Part shown: positions 16,895 through 24,983 of the stretch, in pieces
Layout of the letters: each line of letters begins with the position of its first letter
Numbering within the stretch: position 1 is the first letter of the stretch
From: an uncultured Bacteroidales bacterium
GTDB lineage: Bacteria; Bacteroidota; Bacteroidia; Bacteroidales; UBA932
Length of the DNA stretch: 64,000 nt
Assembly: GCA_934725575.1 (NCBI GenBank)
Contig: CAKVCK010000001.1
Coordinates: forward strand, 186,001 to 250,000
Direction: 5' to 3'
Position numbers and translations under genes: made by a program
The notes under the pieces: generated by a model
Told to the model about the DNA's origin: nothing
Seen by the model: the letters and a program-made list of their open reading frames with translations, nothing else
Databases searched by the model: none

Positions 16895-18547
16895 ATGGCA
16901 AAACCGAGTTGGATTAAACTGGGCAAGAGCTCAGGTTCCATGAACGATTCCACAACTGTTACCGCCCTTGAGTACACGGGTCGTCAGCAGAGAGGTGGAA
17001 CAATCACCGCTAAAACAACCGGAGGTGCAACCGACACAACCTCTGTTTCTCAGGCCGGTAAGGCTGAGTTCATTAATGTGCCGACCACGACCTATAATGC
17101 CGCTGCAAAGGGTAGCAACTCTGACGGTTCTGACACCATTCAGATCACGGGTACCGCAAATACGGCAAACATCAAGGTGGCCGAGACTACGGGCAAGATT
17201 ATCCCCGGGGCAGCCTACAAGATCCAAGTCAACGCAGTCAACGATGATTCTTGGGATGGAAAGACTGACACGGGCATTGATGACGATCCGGGTAAGGATG
17301 CTCAGTTCGCTTTCACTATCGACGTCAAGATCCCAGAGAACAAGACTGAAGCTGCCAGAACATTGGAGATCAAGCTTCAGAATGGTAACGGCGATGTTGT
17401 CACTGATGCTATCGCCATCATTCAGGCCAAGGGTGTCAAGTCTTATGGTGCTGTTACCCTCACCGTGGGTACTTATCAGCAAATCCCTGCTGCCGGTGGT
17501 ACCGTTGATGCCCCTTCTGTTTCCTTCTCCCAGCCTTGGGGATGGAACGGTGTTACCTCGGGGGGTGGCACCATTACTACCGGTGGCACTGTTGCTTATG
17601 CAACTAAGACCGGATGGCCTTCATCTCTTACCCTTGCCACAGCTACGGGTCAGGTATCTGCGGAATCTCGTACAACCGTGGTTGGAGACGTGATTTCAGG
17701 CACTGTAACTATCACTCTCAATGCTAATGGCAAGTCTGCTTCCAAAGAGGTTTCAGTTAGTCAGCAAGCCAATTCCGTTACTTATGCAGTTACGGATGTG
17801 ACACTGGCTGCTCCAGCTGACATCCCAGCTTCCGGAGGTTCAGTATCTTCTACTACGGTTACAGCCAAGGGTTCACAGACTTACACCTCGGGATCAGTCA
17901 CCAGTGATGTTGCCCTCACCAACGGCTCTGATGATTGTACCATCACCTTTAGTGAGGGAGTTTCAGCTGCTTCACTTGGTACTACTGTTACCAACAGAAC
18001 TAAGAAAGGCACTCTCACTGCTACAGTTACCTGGAAGACTACAGCTACCAAGTCCGCTTCTGTGGATGTATATCAGGCAGCCAATACCGCCACTTACGGT
18101 GACATCACCTTTGACTCTGCCGTTGCCACAGAGGTTTCACTCAAGGCTGACGGTACCCAAAGCCGCAACATGACCGACAACTCCAATGTTGGCGCCAAGC
18201 AGACTGTCACCTATACTTCTGGCGCCACCAGAACAGAGGCCAGCGCTACTGCTGCGGTTGTCTTTGATCTCAGTCCAAAGGTCAAGACCGTTGCAACTGG
18301 GTTTGCTCTCTCTTCTGACGGCATCGTCTCTGTTGGAGCCAACCCTACTACGGAGCCTCGTGGAGGCTTTGTAGTGACAGTAACTGTCACCGGCGAGGGC
18401 AGCAAGACTGCCACCAGAGACTTCACGTTTAGTCAGCAGGGGTCTTCTTCCTACATCAACCTCACTCCAGAGAGCCTCACCTTTGTGGCTGCCGGAGAAT
18501 CCAAGACGCTCACTATAGAGTCAAACGACAGCTGGACTCTTGAATAA
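16895..18547 (+). CDS. BACON-type Ig-repeat virion protein, paralogue 1
   Basis: A 550-residue protein composed almost entirely of Ser/Thr/Gly-rich beta modules. It opens with MAKPSWIKL and a TGRQQRGGTITAKTTGG block, followed by about five modules whose borders carry TYxxVxL or TYGDI and Q(A/Q)AN motifs (for example SQQANSVTYAV, YQAANTATYG). It ends with a BACON-like strand set (ESLTFVAAGESKTLTIESND). There is no signal peptide, which fits a virion-bound adhesin rather than a host secreted protein. Residues 1-480 are clearly related to the N-terminal half of the next gene. The likely function is decoration of the tail or virion with carbohydrate-binding domains. Confidence 0.65.
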   Translation: MAKPSWIKLGKSSGSMNDSTTVTALEYTGRQQRGGTITAKTTGGATDTTSVSQAGKAEFINVPTTTYNAAAKGSNSDGSDTIQITGTANTANIKVAETTGKIIPGAAYKIQVNAVNDDSWDGKTDTGIDDDPGKDAQFAFTIDVKIPENKTEAARTLEIKLQNGNGDVVTDAIAIIQAKGVKSYGAVTLTVGTYQQIPAAGGTVDAPSVSFSQPWGWNGVTSGGGTITTGGTVAYATKTGWPSSLTLATATGQVSAESRTTVVGDVISGTVTITLNANGKSASKEVSVSQQANSVTYAVTDVTLAAPADIPASGGSVSSTTVTAKGSQTYTSGSVTSDVALTNGSDDCTITFSEGVSAASLGTTVTNRTKKGTLTATVTWKTTATKSASVDVYQAANTATYGDITFDSAVATEVSLKADGTQSRNMTDNSNVGAKQTVTYTSGATRTEASATAAVVFDLSPKVKTVATGFALSSDGIVSVGANPTTEPRGGFVVTVTVTGEGSKTATRDFTFSQQGSSSYINLTPESLTFVAAGESKTLTIESNDSWTLE

Positions 18548-18560
18548 GACTGTCATAAGG

Positions 18561-18590
18561 TGGGAGGGGGCGAAACCCCTCTCATCTTCT
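18561..18590 (+). terminator. Hairpin between the two Ig-repeat genes
   Basis: Stem TGGGAGGGG/CCCCTCTCA (18561-18569 and 18576-18584, one G-T pair) with loop GCGAAA, followed by TCTTCTAATTT. It is a moderately good intrinsic terminator or an mRNA-stabilising hairpin. The T run is interrupted. Confidence 0.45.
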
Positions 18591-18615
18591 AATTTATTCT
18601 AAAAACAGAATCATC

Positions 18616-21381
18616 ATGGCAAAACCAAGTTGGATCACTGTAGTATCTGGGTCTACAGGAAGTGGCTCAGGGACAAGATCACTAAAAGCAAGCTCCCATA
18701 CTGGAAGATCAAGCAGATCAGGCTCTATCAAAGGAGTTACCTCTGGTGGAGCCTCTGATTCTGTAGTTCTCTTACAGGTTGGAGCTGGTGAGTTTATCAG
18801 GGTAGACAAGACTTTCTATTCTGTTGCAGCTCTTGGTGATACCGTGAAAATCACTGGCACCAGCAACTCACCATCTCTGAAGCTGACTAATCTCACTGAT
18901 TCATCTTTACTTTCAAACTTTGCTCTGAAGGTGAACGGGACTGCCTATTCCTGGGACGGGAACGTCTCTCATCAGATATCTGGAGATCCTGGGGCATCTA
19001 GCTCTTACACTTTTGAGATCTCCTTTGACGTGGCGGAGAATCAAACTGAGTATTCCAAGAACATCACTTTCAGGCTCCGTGATTCGAGTGATCCTGGAAT
19101 ATCTTCTGAAGCCATCACCATTATCCAAGCGGCTGGTGAGAAGACCTACGGCACCGCAAGTGTCTATATGACATATTCTAATTGGAATATCGGCGCAGAA
19201 GGAGGTGTTGCCACCCCTTCTTACGGATTTTCAATCCCTTGGGGATGGAATGGCAAAACATCTGGTGGTGGAACTCTTACACAATCTAATTCTTCTCATT
19301 CTGTAAAATACACTTATTATACTGATCCTCCTGGTTCCCCTTATAACTGGACTTTAGACGAGCATACAGGAGAGATAGTCATGGATTCTCTGGGAAAGAA
19401 CATCACTGATTCTTATGAGTCAGCCCGTATTAAGATAACCATTATCGTTAATGGTCAGACCTTAACTCATACCGATTTTGTAAGACAGGATCCCAATAAG
19501 GTCACCTATACTTTAAGCTCTGCTTCTGTTTCATTAGACGATATCCCAGCATCTGGTGGCTCAGCTGATTCACCAAACTTTATCTCAGCTTCAGGCAAGA
19601 TTGATTATTCTTCTGGAGAATCCGATACTCCTTCTATAATATCTTCGGATGTTATCATTACGTTGTCTAAAACGGTAAACGGCTCGAATCTTGGTTCAAC
19701 TATTAAGGCCAGAACAAAACTTGACACAGTTACAGCCACTATAACCTGGAATGGCTCTAAAGTAACCCAAAGTATTGATGTGTACCAACAGGCCAATCAA
19801 GTAACCTATTCATCAGTTAATGCTTTATCTTCTACTGTAATCATTCCAAAGACTGGTGGGGATGTAGATATAGCCGCTAAGGTATCCCCGAACCAGACAG
19901 CCACCTATACTTCTGGTGCTACTAGAACTATAATTGATTTTACCTATGAGTTCACATCAATACCAAGTTTGGTAACCATTGATGAGCTTAATCTCAAGGC
20001 CACCGTTGGTAAGAACATCACGGGCCTAAGCAGAGATGATACTATTGAAATGAAGATAACGGGCGAGGGGAGCAAGTCAACTACAGCATCTATATCTTAT
20101 CATCAGGAGTCTTTAGTTATGCCTTCTTGGAATGTTCCTACTACATTCCGCTTTGACAGCAATGGTCAGAGTGATCTATCCGCATCAGGCTTGGATTTGA
20201 ATATCTCTGATCCAGATAATGTGGGTTGGACTATCGATGGTCCTTCTTACGTTGGCAACAGTTTAGTAAGTGGCGACCCGCTACCAATAAGTGGTACCGG
20301 AAATAAGAGCTTGTCTCTGGCACCTGATGTTAACACTTCTTCAGAGAGAACCTTTGATCTCGTTCTTAAAGCTTCTACTGGAGATGTGATTGCCACTTGC
20401 AATTGTACACAGGATGCTTCAGAGTCTGAGAATACCGTTGCAATGAAGATTGCAATATCAAATGCTGATCAAGTGTTAGATGTAGCGGATCATAATCCAG
20501 AAGTATGTATTAATACCAATGGCTTGACTATAACGGATGGTTTATCTTTGGGAACAATTGTATCAATGGATTCACAATACATATACATTGATATTCCAGA
20601 GTCTAATGTTGCCGAATTATACAACAAGTTGATGGTTGACTGGAAATATAATCAGTTCTTATATGTTCATATATTAAACGGATCCACTAATCCTGATACT
20701 GTTTATAATAATGAAACGTCTGAACATACAGACTTTTATAACAATGAGAACTTCTTGTTATGTGAAATTGCAAAAGTTCAAGCAGATCTTTTTACCAAAG
20801 TTGAAAATGTCGTTACTTCTCATGGTTCAATTATGCTTGAATCTGATTGTATTATTGAAGAATATCAAACTAGATACCATGCAGTCATTAAAACAGATTC
20901 GCCTTGGTACTCCAATGTATCATCACAATTCTCTAGTGAGAAGTTCGGTCTTGTTTGGTTAATGAACATGGATAACAATACTAGTTACTTATCTATATTT
21001 CCTTATGTAACGGGTGTAGATGCAGGTGGATCAGTACCAAAACTTAGGATGGATGTATACAGGTGCATTCCAATGCCGCTCTCAGTTTTTAAATTAAATA
21101 ATCTAGCCTTTGTTACTGATTTTGCCGCCACAGAATCTACCCAGGTTGGTATTGTGTCAATTTCAGAGATCAAAACAGGTAATTTAAGTTTATCAAATTT
21201 GCCTACCTTTGTTTTGTCAGAAACCTATTTTGGAACAAAAGTTCCTGGATTTGATTCGTCTGTCGTGCTTGAGATGCAAAATCCATCTGTGTTAGATTTA
21301 AGTAATCATGTATCTACTGCTTTCAAGGGCGATATAATTATCACCTTAAATTGTGATGATTTGTTCCTTGATATATCATAG
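18616..21381 (+). CDS. Ig-repeat virion protein with C-terminal binding domain, paralogue 2
   Basis: A 921-residue protein. The N-terminal half repeats the architecture of the preceding gene in the same order: MAKPSWI start, TGRSSRSGSIKGVTSGGAS block, SIPWGWNGKTSGGGTL (compare QPWGWNGVTSGGGT), and TYTSGATRT. A WNVPTTF-type BACON module lies at about 510-603. Residues about 605-921 are unique, rich in Asn, Asp and aromatics, and encoded by the most A/T-rich DNA of the prophage. This is the likely receptor-recognition domain at the tip of a fibre. I recognise no family for it. The sharp change in composition suggests that it was acquired separately. Confidence 0.65.
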   Translation: MAKPSWITVVSGSTGSGSGTRSLKASSHTGRSSRSGSIKGVTSGGASDSVVLLQVGAGEFIRVDKTFYSVAALGDTVKITGTSNSPSLKLTNLTDSSLLSNFALKVNGTAYSWDGNVSHQISGDPGASSSYTFEISFDVAENQTEYSKNITFRLRDSSDPGISSEAITIIQAAGEKTYGTASVYMTYSNWNIGAEGGVATPSYGFSIPWGWNGKTSGGGTLTQSNSSHSVKYTYYTDPPGSPYNWTLDEHTGEIVMDSLGKNITDSYESARIKITIIVNGQTLTHTDFVRQDPNKVTYTLSSASVSLDDIPASGGSADSPNFISASGKIDYSSGESDTPSIISSDVIITLSKTVNGSNLGSTIKARTKLDTVTATITWNGSKVTQSIDVYQQANQVTYSSVNALSSTVIIPKTGGDVDIAAKVSPNQTATYTSGATRTIIDFTYEFTSIPSLVTIDELNLKATVGKNITGLSRDDTIEMKITGEGSKSTTASISYHQESLVMPSWNVPTTFRFDSNGQSDLSASGLDLNISDPDNVGWTIDGPSYVGNSLVSGDPLPISGTGNKSLSLAPDVNTSSERTFDLVLKASTGDVIATCNCTQDASESENTVAMKIAISNADQVLDVADHNPEVCINTNGLTITDGLSLGTIVSMDSQYIYIDIPESNVAELYNKLMVDWKYNQFLYVHILNGSTNPDTVYNNETSEHTDFYNNENFLLCEIAKVQADLFTKVENVVTSHGSIMLESDCIIEEYQTRYHAVIKTDSPWYSNVSSQFSSEKFGLVWLMNMDNNTSYLSIFPYVTGVDAGGSVPKLRMDVYRCIPMPLSVFKLNNLAFVTDFAATESTQVGIVSISEIKTGNLSLSNLPTFVLSETYFGTKVPGFDSSVVLEMQNPSVLDLSNHVSTAFKGDIIITLNCDDLFLDIS

Positions 21382-21462
21382 TTTATGAAAATAAAAGAAG
21401 ATTGCCAGAATTTATATGTACCTTATAATCTGATATGATTGTAATTACACCAAAACAAAGAC

Positions 21463-22026
21463 ATGATCATCGACATAAATAGTTTAACCATGATGGACAG
21501 TTACTACGCCCACATCCTCTCGGACGAGGCTTCCGCGGGGAGTGTCGTGGTCGGCACGGGCTTATCGGCCACACTATTGCTGTTCTTCCAACAATCTTTC
21601 GTGCGGATGCTGCCATATCTCGTCATAGCCGCCGTGGTCATCCTGATCGACCTCGTGTTCGGCATCCGAGCCGCCCGGCGCAAGGGCGACCGGATCAGGA
21701 TAAGCCGGGCGATACGCCGCACGGTCGGCAAGGCAGTGGAGTACTTCTGCTGGTCGGTGCTGGCCTCCAGCCTCGCCGTGGCGACGGGCTACACGGTTAT
21801 AGAGACCGGGCTGATGCTTGTCGTCATAGGCGTGGAGCTGATCTCCATCGCCCAGAACTGGTACTTCTGTCGGTTCGGACGTCAGGCAAAGGTAAAGGTG
21901 GACGCCGCCAAGGTCATCGAGGCCGTGGTGCAAGCAAAGACCGGGGCGAACATCGAGGGGGCTGTCAGCATTGAGAAAGGAGGCGGAGCCGTAAAGGGGG
22001 TAAAGGATGATGGGAACAATCAGTAA
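21463..22026 (+). CDS. Phage holin
   Basis: A 187-residue membrane protein with three or four hydrophobic segments (about 35-48, 51-68, 92-110 and 113-130) separated by a short basic loop (RAARRKGDRIR). The size, the charged C-terminal tail and the position just before a peptidoglycan hydrolase fit the holin families of Bacteroidota phages. It would form lesions in the inner membrane to time lysis. The start may be the ATG at 21463, 21490 or 21493; the first keeps a usual distance from the previous gene. The next gene starts inside its 3' end. Confidence 0.7.
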   Translation: MIIDINSLTMMDSYYAHILSDEASAGSVVVGTGLSATLLLFFQQSFVRMLPYLVIAAVVILIDLVFGIRAARRKGDRIRISRAIRRTVGKAVEYFCWSVLASSLAVATGYTVIETGLMLVVIGVELISIAQNWYFCRFGRQAKVKVDAAKVIEAVVQAKTGANIEGAVSIEKGGGAVKGVKDDGNNQ

Positions 22027-22444
22027 GGATTTCAGTTACAGAGAGTTCGAGACCTCGCCGACGGCGGAGCGCAAGGGCATCTGCAACGTGATCACATCGT
22101 TCGATGTGCGTGACGCGGTGAAGGAGCTGACGGAAAGGGTTCTCCAGCCTCTGCGTGACATTGTCAGGAGGCCGCTGCGGATAAACAGCGGCTACCGATG
22201 CCCGGAGCTCAACAAAGCGGTGGGAGGAGTCCCGACCTCGCAGCACGTCAAGGGCGAGGCGGCCGACATCGCGGCGGAAGACCCCCACGCGCTGGCTAAG
22301 GTTGTCAGGGACACGCCGGAGATCTGGAGGGAGGTGGATCAGATGATCCTCTATCCGTCATTCGTACACATCAGTCACCGCAAGGGAGGGCCGCAACGGG
22401 GACAGCTGCTCTATAATAGACGATACAAGGGAGAAAGGTTCTAA
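22007..22444 (+). CDS. Endolysin, peptidase M15_3 type
   Basis: A 145-residue zinc carboxypeptidase-like lysin. The M15_3 signature is present: RINSGYRCPELNKAVGG, SQHVKGEAADI with His80 and Asp87 as metal ligands, and FVHISH with His121 as the third ligand. It would cleave peptide cross-links of peptidoglycan after holin action. The length is normal for the family and there is no signal peptide, as expected when a holin gives access. It overlaps the holin gene by 20 bases. Start: either of two adjacent ATGs (22007 or 22010). Confidence 0.85.
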   Translation: MMGTISKDFSYREFETSPTAERKGICNVITSFDVRDAVKELTERVLQPLRDIVRRPLRINSGYRCPELNKAVGGVPTSQHVKGEAADIAAEDPHALAKVVRDTPEIWREVDQMILYPSFVHISHRKGGPQRGQLLYNRRYKGERF

Positions 22445-22456
22445 TATTCAAAGAAT

Positions 22457-22867
22457 ATGAAAGATTTTATTAAAGTATTACTTTACATCTGGCAGTTGCC
22501 GCAGAACTTGCTGGGATTGCTGCTGTTCCGGTGGTACGGACACGACGATGCAATCAGGGGCGAACACCGCAGAGCAAAGGTGCTATATTCCCAAAAGATG
22601 AGAGGCGGGATCAGTCTCGGAAAGAGGATAATCCTGCCTCTGAAGTATGCCGGGCTGTCAAACTCCTATGTGCGTCTGACACTCGACCACGAATGGGGGC
22701 ATACGAGGCAGTCGCTTTATCTCGGATGGTTGTATTTGCCTATCATTGGTATTCCGTCAATTACTTGGGCTTGGCTGCATTCTTCATTCAAGAGCTTTGG
22801 CACCATCAGCTATTACTCGTTTTTCACGGAGCGTTGGGCTGACAGGCTCGGAGGCGTGAGGCGATGA
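22457..22867 (+). CDS. Membrane protein with HExxH zincin motif, lysis cassette
   Basis: A 136-residue protein with two hydrophobic stretches (about residues 6-25 and 88-105) and the sequence LDHEWGHTRQS near residue 77, an HExxH metallopeptidase-type motif, followed by TERWADRLGGV at the end. I know this pattern from Bacteroidota phages and integrative elements, where it has no assigned function. It sits between endolysin and spanin-like genes and its stop overlaps the next start (ATGA), so a role in lysis or envelope processing is likely. Whether it binds zinc is not shown. Confidence 0.6.
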   Translation: MKDFIKVLLYIWQLPQNLLGLLLFRWYGHDDAIRGEHRRAKVLYSQKMRGGISLGKRIILPLKYAGLSNSYVRLTLDHEWGHTRQSLYLGWLYLPIIGIPSITWAWLHSSFKSFGTISYYSFFTERWADRLGGVRR

Positions 22868-23361
22868 AGCCGGGGTGGATCCTTCTGCTTGTCGCCGCGC
22901 TGGTGGCGGCTGTCTCCGTCCTGAGCTGGAGGCTGGGCTACCGCTCGGCGGTCGCCGAGTCCATCGAGACACCCAAGGCAGATACGCTGATCGTAAGGGA
23001 CACCGTCACCGTGGAGTACCCCGTCCCCATCCTAACCACCATCACTGACACACTCCTTGTCGCCTATCCCGACATCGTAATCATCCACGACACAACATTC
23101 GTCCAGCTCCCCAAGGAGCGCAAAGAATATTCCGGAAAGGACTATCGTGCGGTAGTGTCCGGCTACCAGCCAAGCCTCGACCTGATTCAGGTCTTTCCGG
23201 AAACGAAGGTCGTGACCCGGACCATTTCCGTCCCGTCACGAAAAAGATCTCATTTAGCCCTATCCCTTCAGGCCGGTTACGGCATAACCATCCAGGACAA
23301 CCGCATCACCCCGCTACCCTACATCGGCGCCGGTCTCTCCTACAGCCTTGTCGAGTGGTAG
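22864..23361 (+). CDS. DUF6808-like anchored protein, candidate spanin
   Basis: A 165-residue protein with an N-terminal membrane anchor (residues about 4-20). A beta-rich middle follows, with repeated VRDTVTVEYPVP and HDTTFVQLPKERKEY motifs, and a C-terminal amphipathic strand region (LALSLQAGYGITIQ). It resembles DUF6808 proteins found at the end of Bacteroidota phage lysis cassettes. An inner-membrane anchor plus a periplasmic reach toward the outer membrane fits a unimolecular spanin, which fuses or disrupts the outer membrane at lysis. The family call is moderate; the spanin role is inference from topology and position. Confidence 0.6.
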   Translation: MKPGWILLLVAALVAAVSVLSWRLGYRSAVAESIETPKADTLIVRDTVTVEYPVPILTTITDTLLVAYPDIVIIHDTTFVQLPKERKEYSGKDYRAVVSGYQPSLDLIQVFPETKVVTRTISVPSRKRSHLALSLQAGYGITIQDNRITPLPYIGAGLSYSLVEW

Positions 23362-23377
23362 TAACGTGAACAAATGG

Positions 23378-24541
23378 TTAGAAATAGGACTCGTGGTGAC
23401 GGATGGACTCGTTGGCGGTGCGGGTCTCCAGAGGGGTGTAGAGGTCGGTCATCTGGAGTGAGTGATGACGGGCTTGGTCACGAACAGAAAGGAGATCGGT
23501 GCGGGCCTTGATCAGATCCGTGATGCCTGTGTCCTTGAGGCTGTAGAACTTGTACTCGGAAGGGAGCCTCAGATCCTTCTTCAGATGGTAGGTCCAGAAG
23601 TCACCGAAATGCTTAGCCGGATGGTGTTCAGGTCCAGGACGAAAGCCGGAACTGAAAAGATACCAGTCAGCGGGGCTTGACAGCACATCAAGGTCGAGCA
23701 TCAGTTTGAGGACACAATCAGGGAGGGTTACCACGGCATCCTTCCGGTTCTTTGAATATTCGGCCCTGACGGAAATGGTGCCTCCCTTTACCGAAATGTC
23801 ACCGATCCTGATGTGGCTCATCTCCTTAGGGCGTATGAAGCAATAATAGAGAACATAGCAAGCCAAAAGATAGTGGCGGTTGCGGTCGCTGCAATATTCA
23901 CGGATGGCAAGCATCGTCTCCTTCGGGATGACGGTGCGGTTCTTTGCACATTTGCGCTTACCCTGAACGGCAGTAAGATTCGCCGTGAAGTCCTCGCTGA
24001 TGTAGTTCTTCTCCATAAGCCATCCGGCAAAGCTGCGAAGCCAAGAGAGGTAATTGTCTCTGGTTCTGGCAGTCTTCCCGCAATCAAGCCATAGCCAGTC
24101 GAGAAACTTCGAGACAACTGATGACTTTAATTGATAGACATAGCACACCGGTTTGTGTTGTTCGCTGTTCCAGCCACGGAACACGTTAAGGAACGAAGTG
24201 TAGCCATTGTAGGTCTTGACGCGCATGATGTCCGATTCCGTCAACTTGTACAGATAGCGGTAGTATTTCTCACAGACATCATCAAAAAGAGTGTATTCCT
24301 CCGGATTGTTCAGGGACAGGTAGGGATTCCATCCTTGCGAGAGCTGGTCGTTGATGTTGATGACCATGTCGTTGGCGTACCTTCTGCGGGCGGTCACGCC
24401 TTTTATCTTAGGCACAGACACCCTCTTTCTTCTCATGCGACCGGTTTCCGGATCGAGGCAATAGAATTCAACATACCAACGCTTTCCTTCGGCGACCTTT
24501 GCCGGAATAAAGCCATTCGTCGTGCGGAGACTTGAAGACAT
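23378..24541 (-). CDS. Phage tyrosine integrase
   Basis: A 387-residue site-specific recombinase that would insert and excise the prophage. The N-terminal arm- and core-binding region covers about 1-190, the catalytic domain about 200-387. Visible catalytic residues are Arg237 (YCFIRPKEMSH), Lys264 (EYSKNRK), His359 (ARHHS) and the nucleophile Tyr368 (MTDLYTP). The usual HxxR of box II is replaced by Tyr333-x-x-Lys336 (YSLKDTGIT), a variant I associate with a Bacteroidota phage integrase subgroup. The ATG at 24541 was chosen because it follows an A-rich stretch; an upstream ATG at 24622 would read through a hairpin. The gene points away from the adjacent tRNA-Met, the expected attachment site. 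Confidence 0.9.
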   Translation of the reverse strand: MSSSLRTTNGFIPAKVAEGKRWYVEFYCLDPETGRMRRKRVSVPKIKGVTARRRYANDMVININDQLSQGWNPYLSLNNPEEYTLFDDVCEKYYRYLYKLTESDIMRVKTYNGYTSFLNVFRGWNSEQHKPVCYVYQLKSSVVSKFLDWLWLDCGKTARTRDNYLSWLRSFAGWLMEKNYISEDFTANLTAVQGKRKCAKNRTVIPKETMLAIREYCSDRNRHYLLACYVLYYCFIRPKEMSHIRIGDISVKGGTISVRAEYSKNRKDAVVTLPDCVLKLMLDLDVLSSPADWYLFSSGFRPGPEHHPAKHFGDFWTYHLKKDLRLPSEYKFYSLKDTGITDLIKARTDLLSVRDQARHHSLQMTDLYTPLETRTANESIRHHESYF

Positions 24542-24546
24542 TTTTT

Positions 24547-24577
24547 TTGTTGGGGAAATTTTTGAACTCCCCAACAA
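24547..24577. promoter_or_regulatory. Hairpin at integrase start
   Basis: Perfect 9-bp inverted repeat TTGTTGGGG/CCCCAACAA with a 13-base loop, lying immediately upstream of the integrase ATG and separated from it by an A run on the coding strand. It could control integrase translation, or be an integrase or excisionase binding site beside the attachment core. Confidence 0.5.
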
Positions 24578-24689
24578 AGGTTTGACAGGAACCGGCTCAG
24601 ACAGCAAATTTTTTTGGCGCAAATCTGGCGCAGCATTTTTGACAATTTTGCCGCAATTCCTTGACTTGCAAGAAGTTGCGGCAAATTCG

Positions 24690-24762
24690 TAGCGGGGGAA
24701 GGACTCGAACCTCCGGCCTCCGGGTTATGAGCCCGACGAGCTACCAACTGCTCTACCCCGCG
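24690..24762 (-). tRNA. Initiator tRNA-Met (CAT), probable phage attachment site
   Basis: A 73-nt tRNA with all four arms. The anticodon loop is CTCATAA. Three consecutive G-C pairs in the anticodon stem (GGG/CCC) and an unpaired first position (C1 opposite T72) are hallmarks of the initiator form. CCA is not encoded. The 3' end faces the integrase about 150 bases away, the classic arrangement when a phage integrates into the 3' end of a tRNA and rebuilds it. Confidence 0.93.
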
Positions 24763-24773
24763 ATATTGGACTA

Positions 24774-24803
24774 CAAAGGTAGGAATATTTTTCTGAAATG
24801 CAA
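24774..24803 (-). promoter_or_regulatory. Promoter of tRNA-Met
   Basis: On the minus strand TTG (24803-24801), 19 bases, TACCTTTG (24781-24774), an exact match to the Bacteroidota consensus, 11 bases before the tRNA 5' end. Confidence 0.75.
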
Positions 24804-24877
24804 AACATATTTCAAAAAATATGTTCAAAAAGTTTAAAATGAACTATGCATATAAAATATATTCGGATCTGAATCAC

Positions 24878-24943
24878 TCTGTAGGAAGTCTCCTTCTGAA
24901 ATTTTGGTAACGTGCAAAATTTCAGAAGGAGACTTCCTACAGA
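24878..24943. repeat. 29-bp perfect inverted repeat
   Basis: Arms 24878-24906 and 24915-24943 are fully complementary, with an eight-base loop GTAACGTG. The arm starts TCTGTAGGAAGTCTCC. It lies between hisS and tRNA-Met. It has no T run, so it is not a standard terminator. A remnant palindromic element, a Rho-independent stop of unusual type, or a processing site for the hisS message are possible. Confidence 0.75.
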
Positions 24944-24974
24944 TATATGTTCTACAGATATATGTTCTACAGAT
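24937..24974. repeat. 15-bp tandem repeat beside the palindrome
   Basis: Two and a half copies of CTACAGATATATGTT (24937-24951, 24952-24966, partial 24967-24974). The first copy begins inside the right arm of the inverted repeat, so the two structures share sequence and probably arose together. It ends ten bases beyond the hisS stop. Confidence 0.7.
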
Positions 24975-24983
24975 TTCTTATCC

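Noticed and set aside
12396..21381. Diversity-generating retroelement target in the fibre genes
   Set aside because: No reverse transcriptase gene or template-like repeat is visible in the window; repeats are whole Ig modules rather than a 3' variable region.
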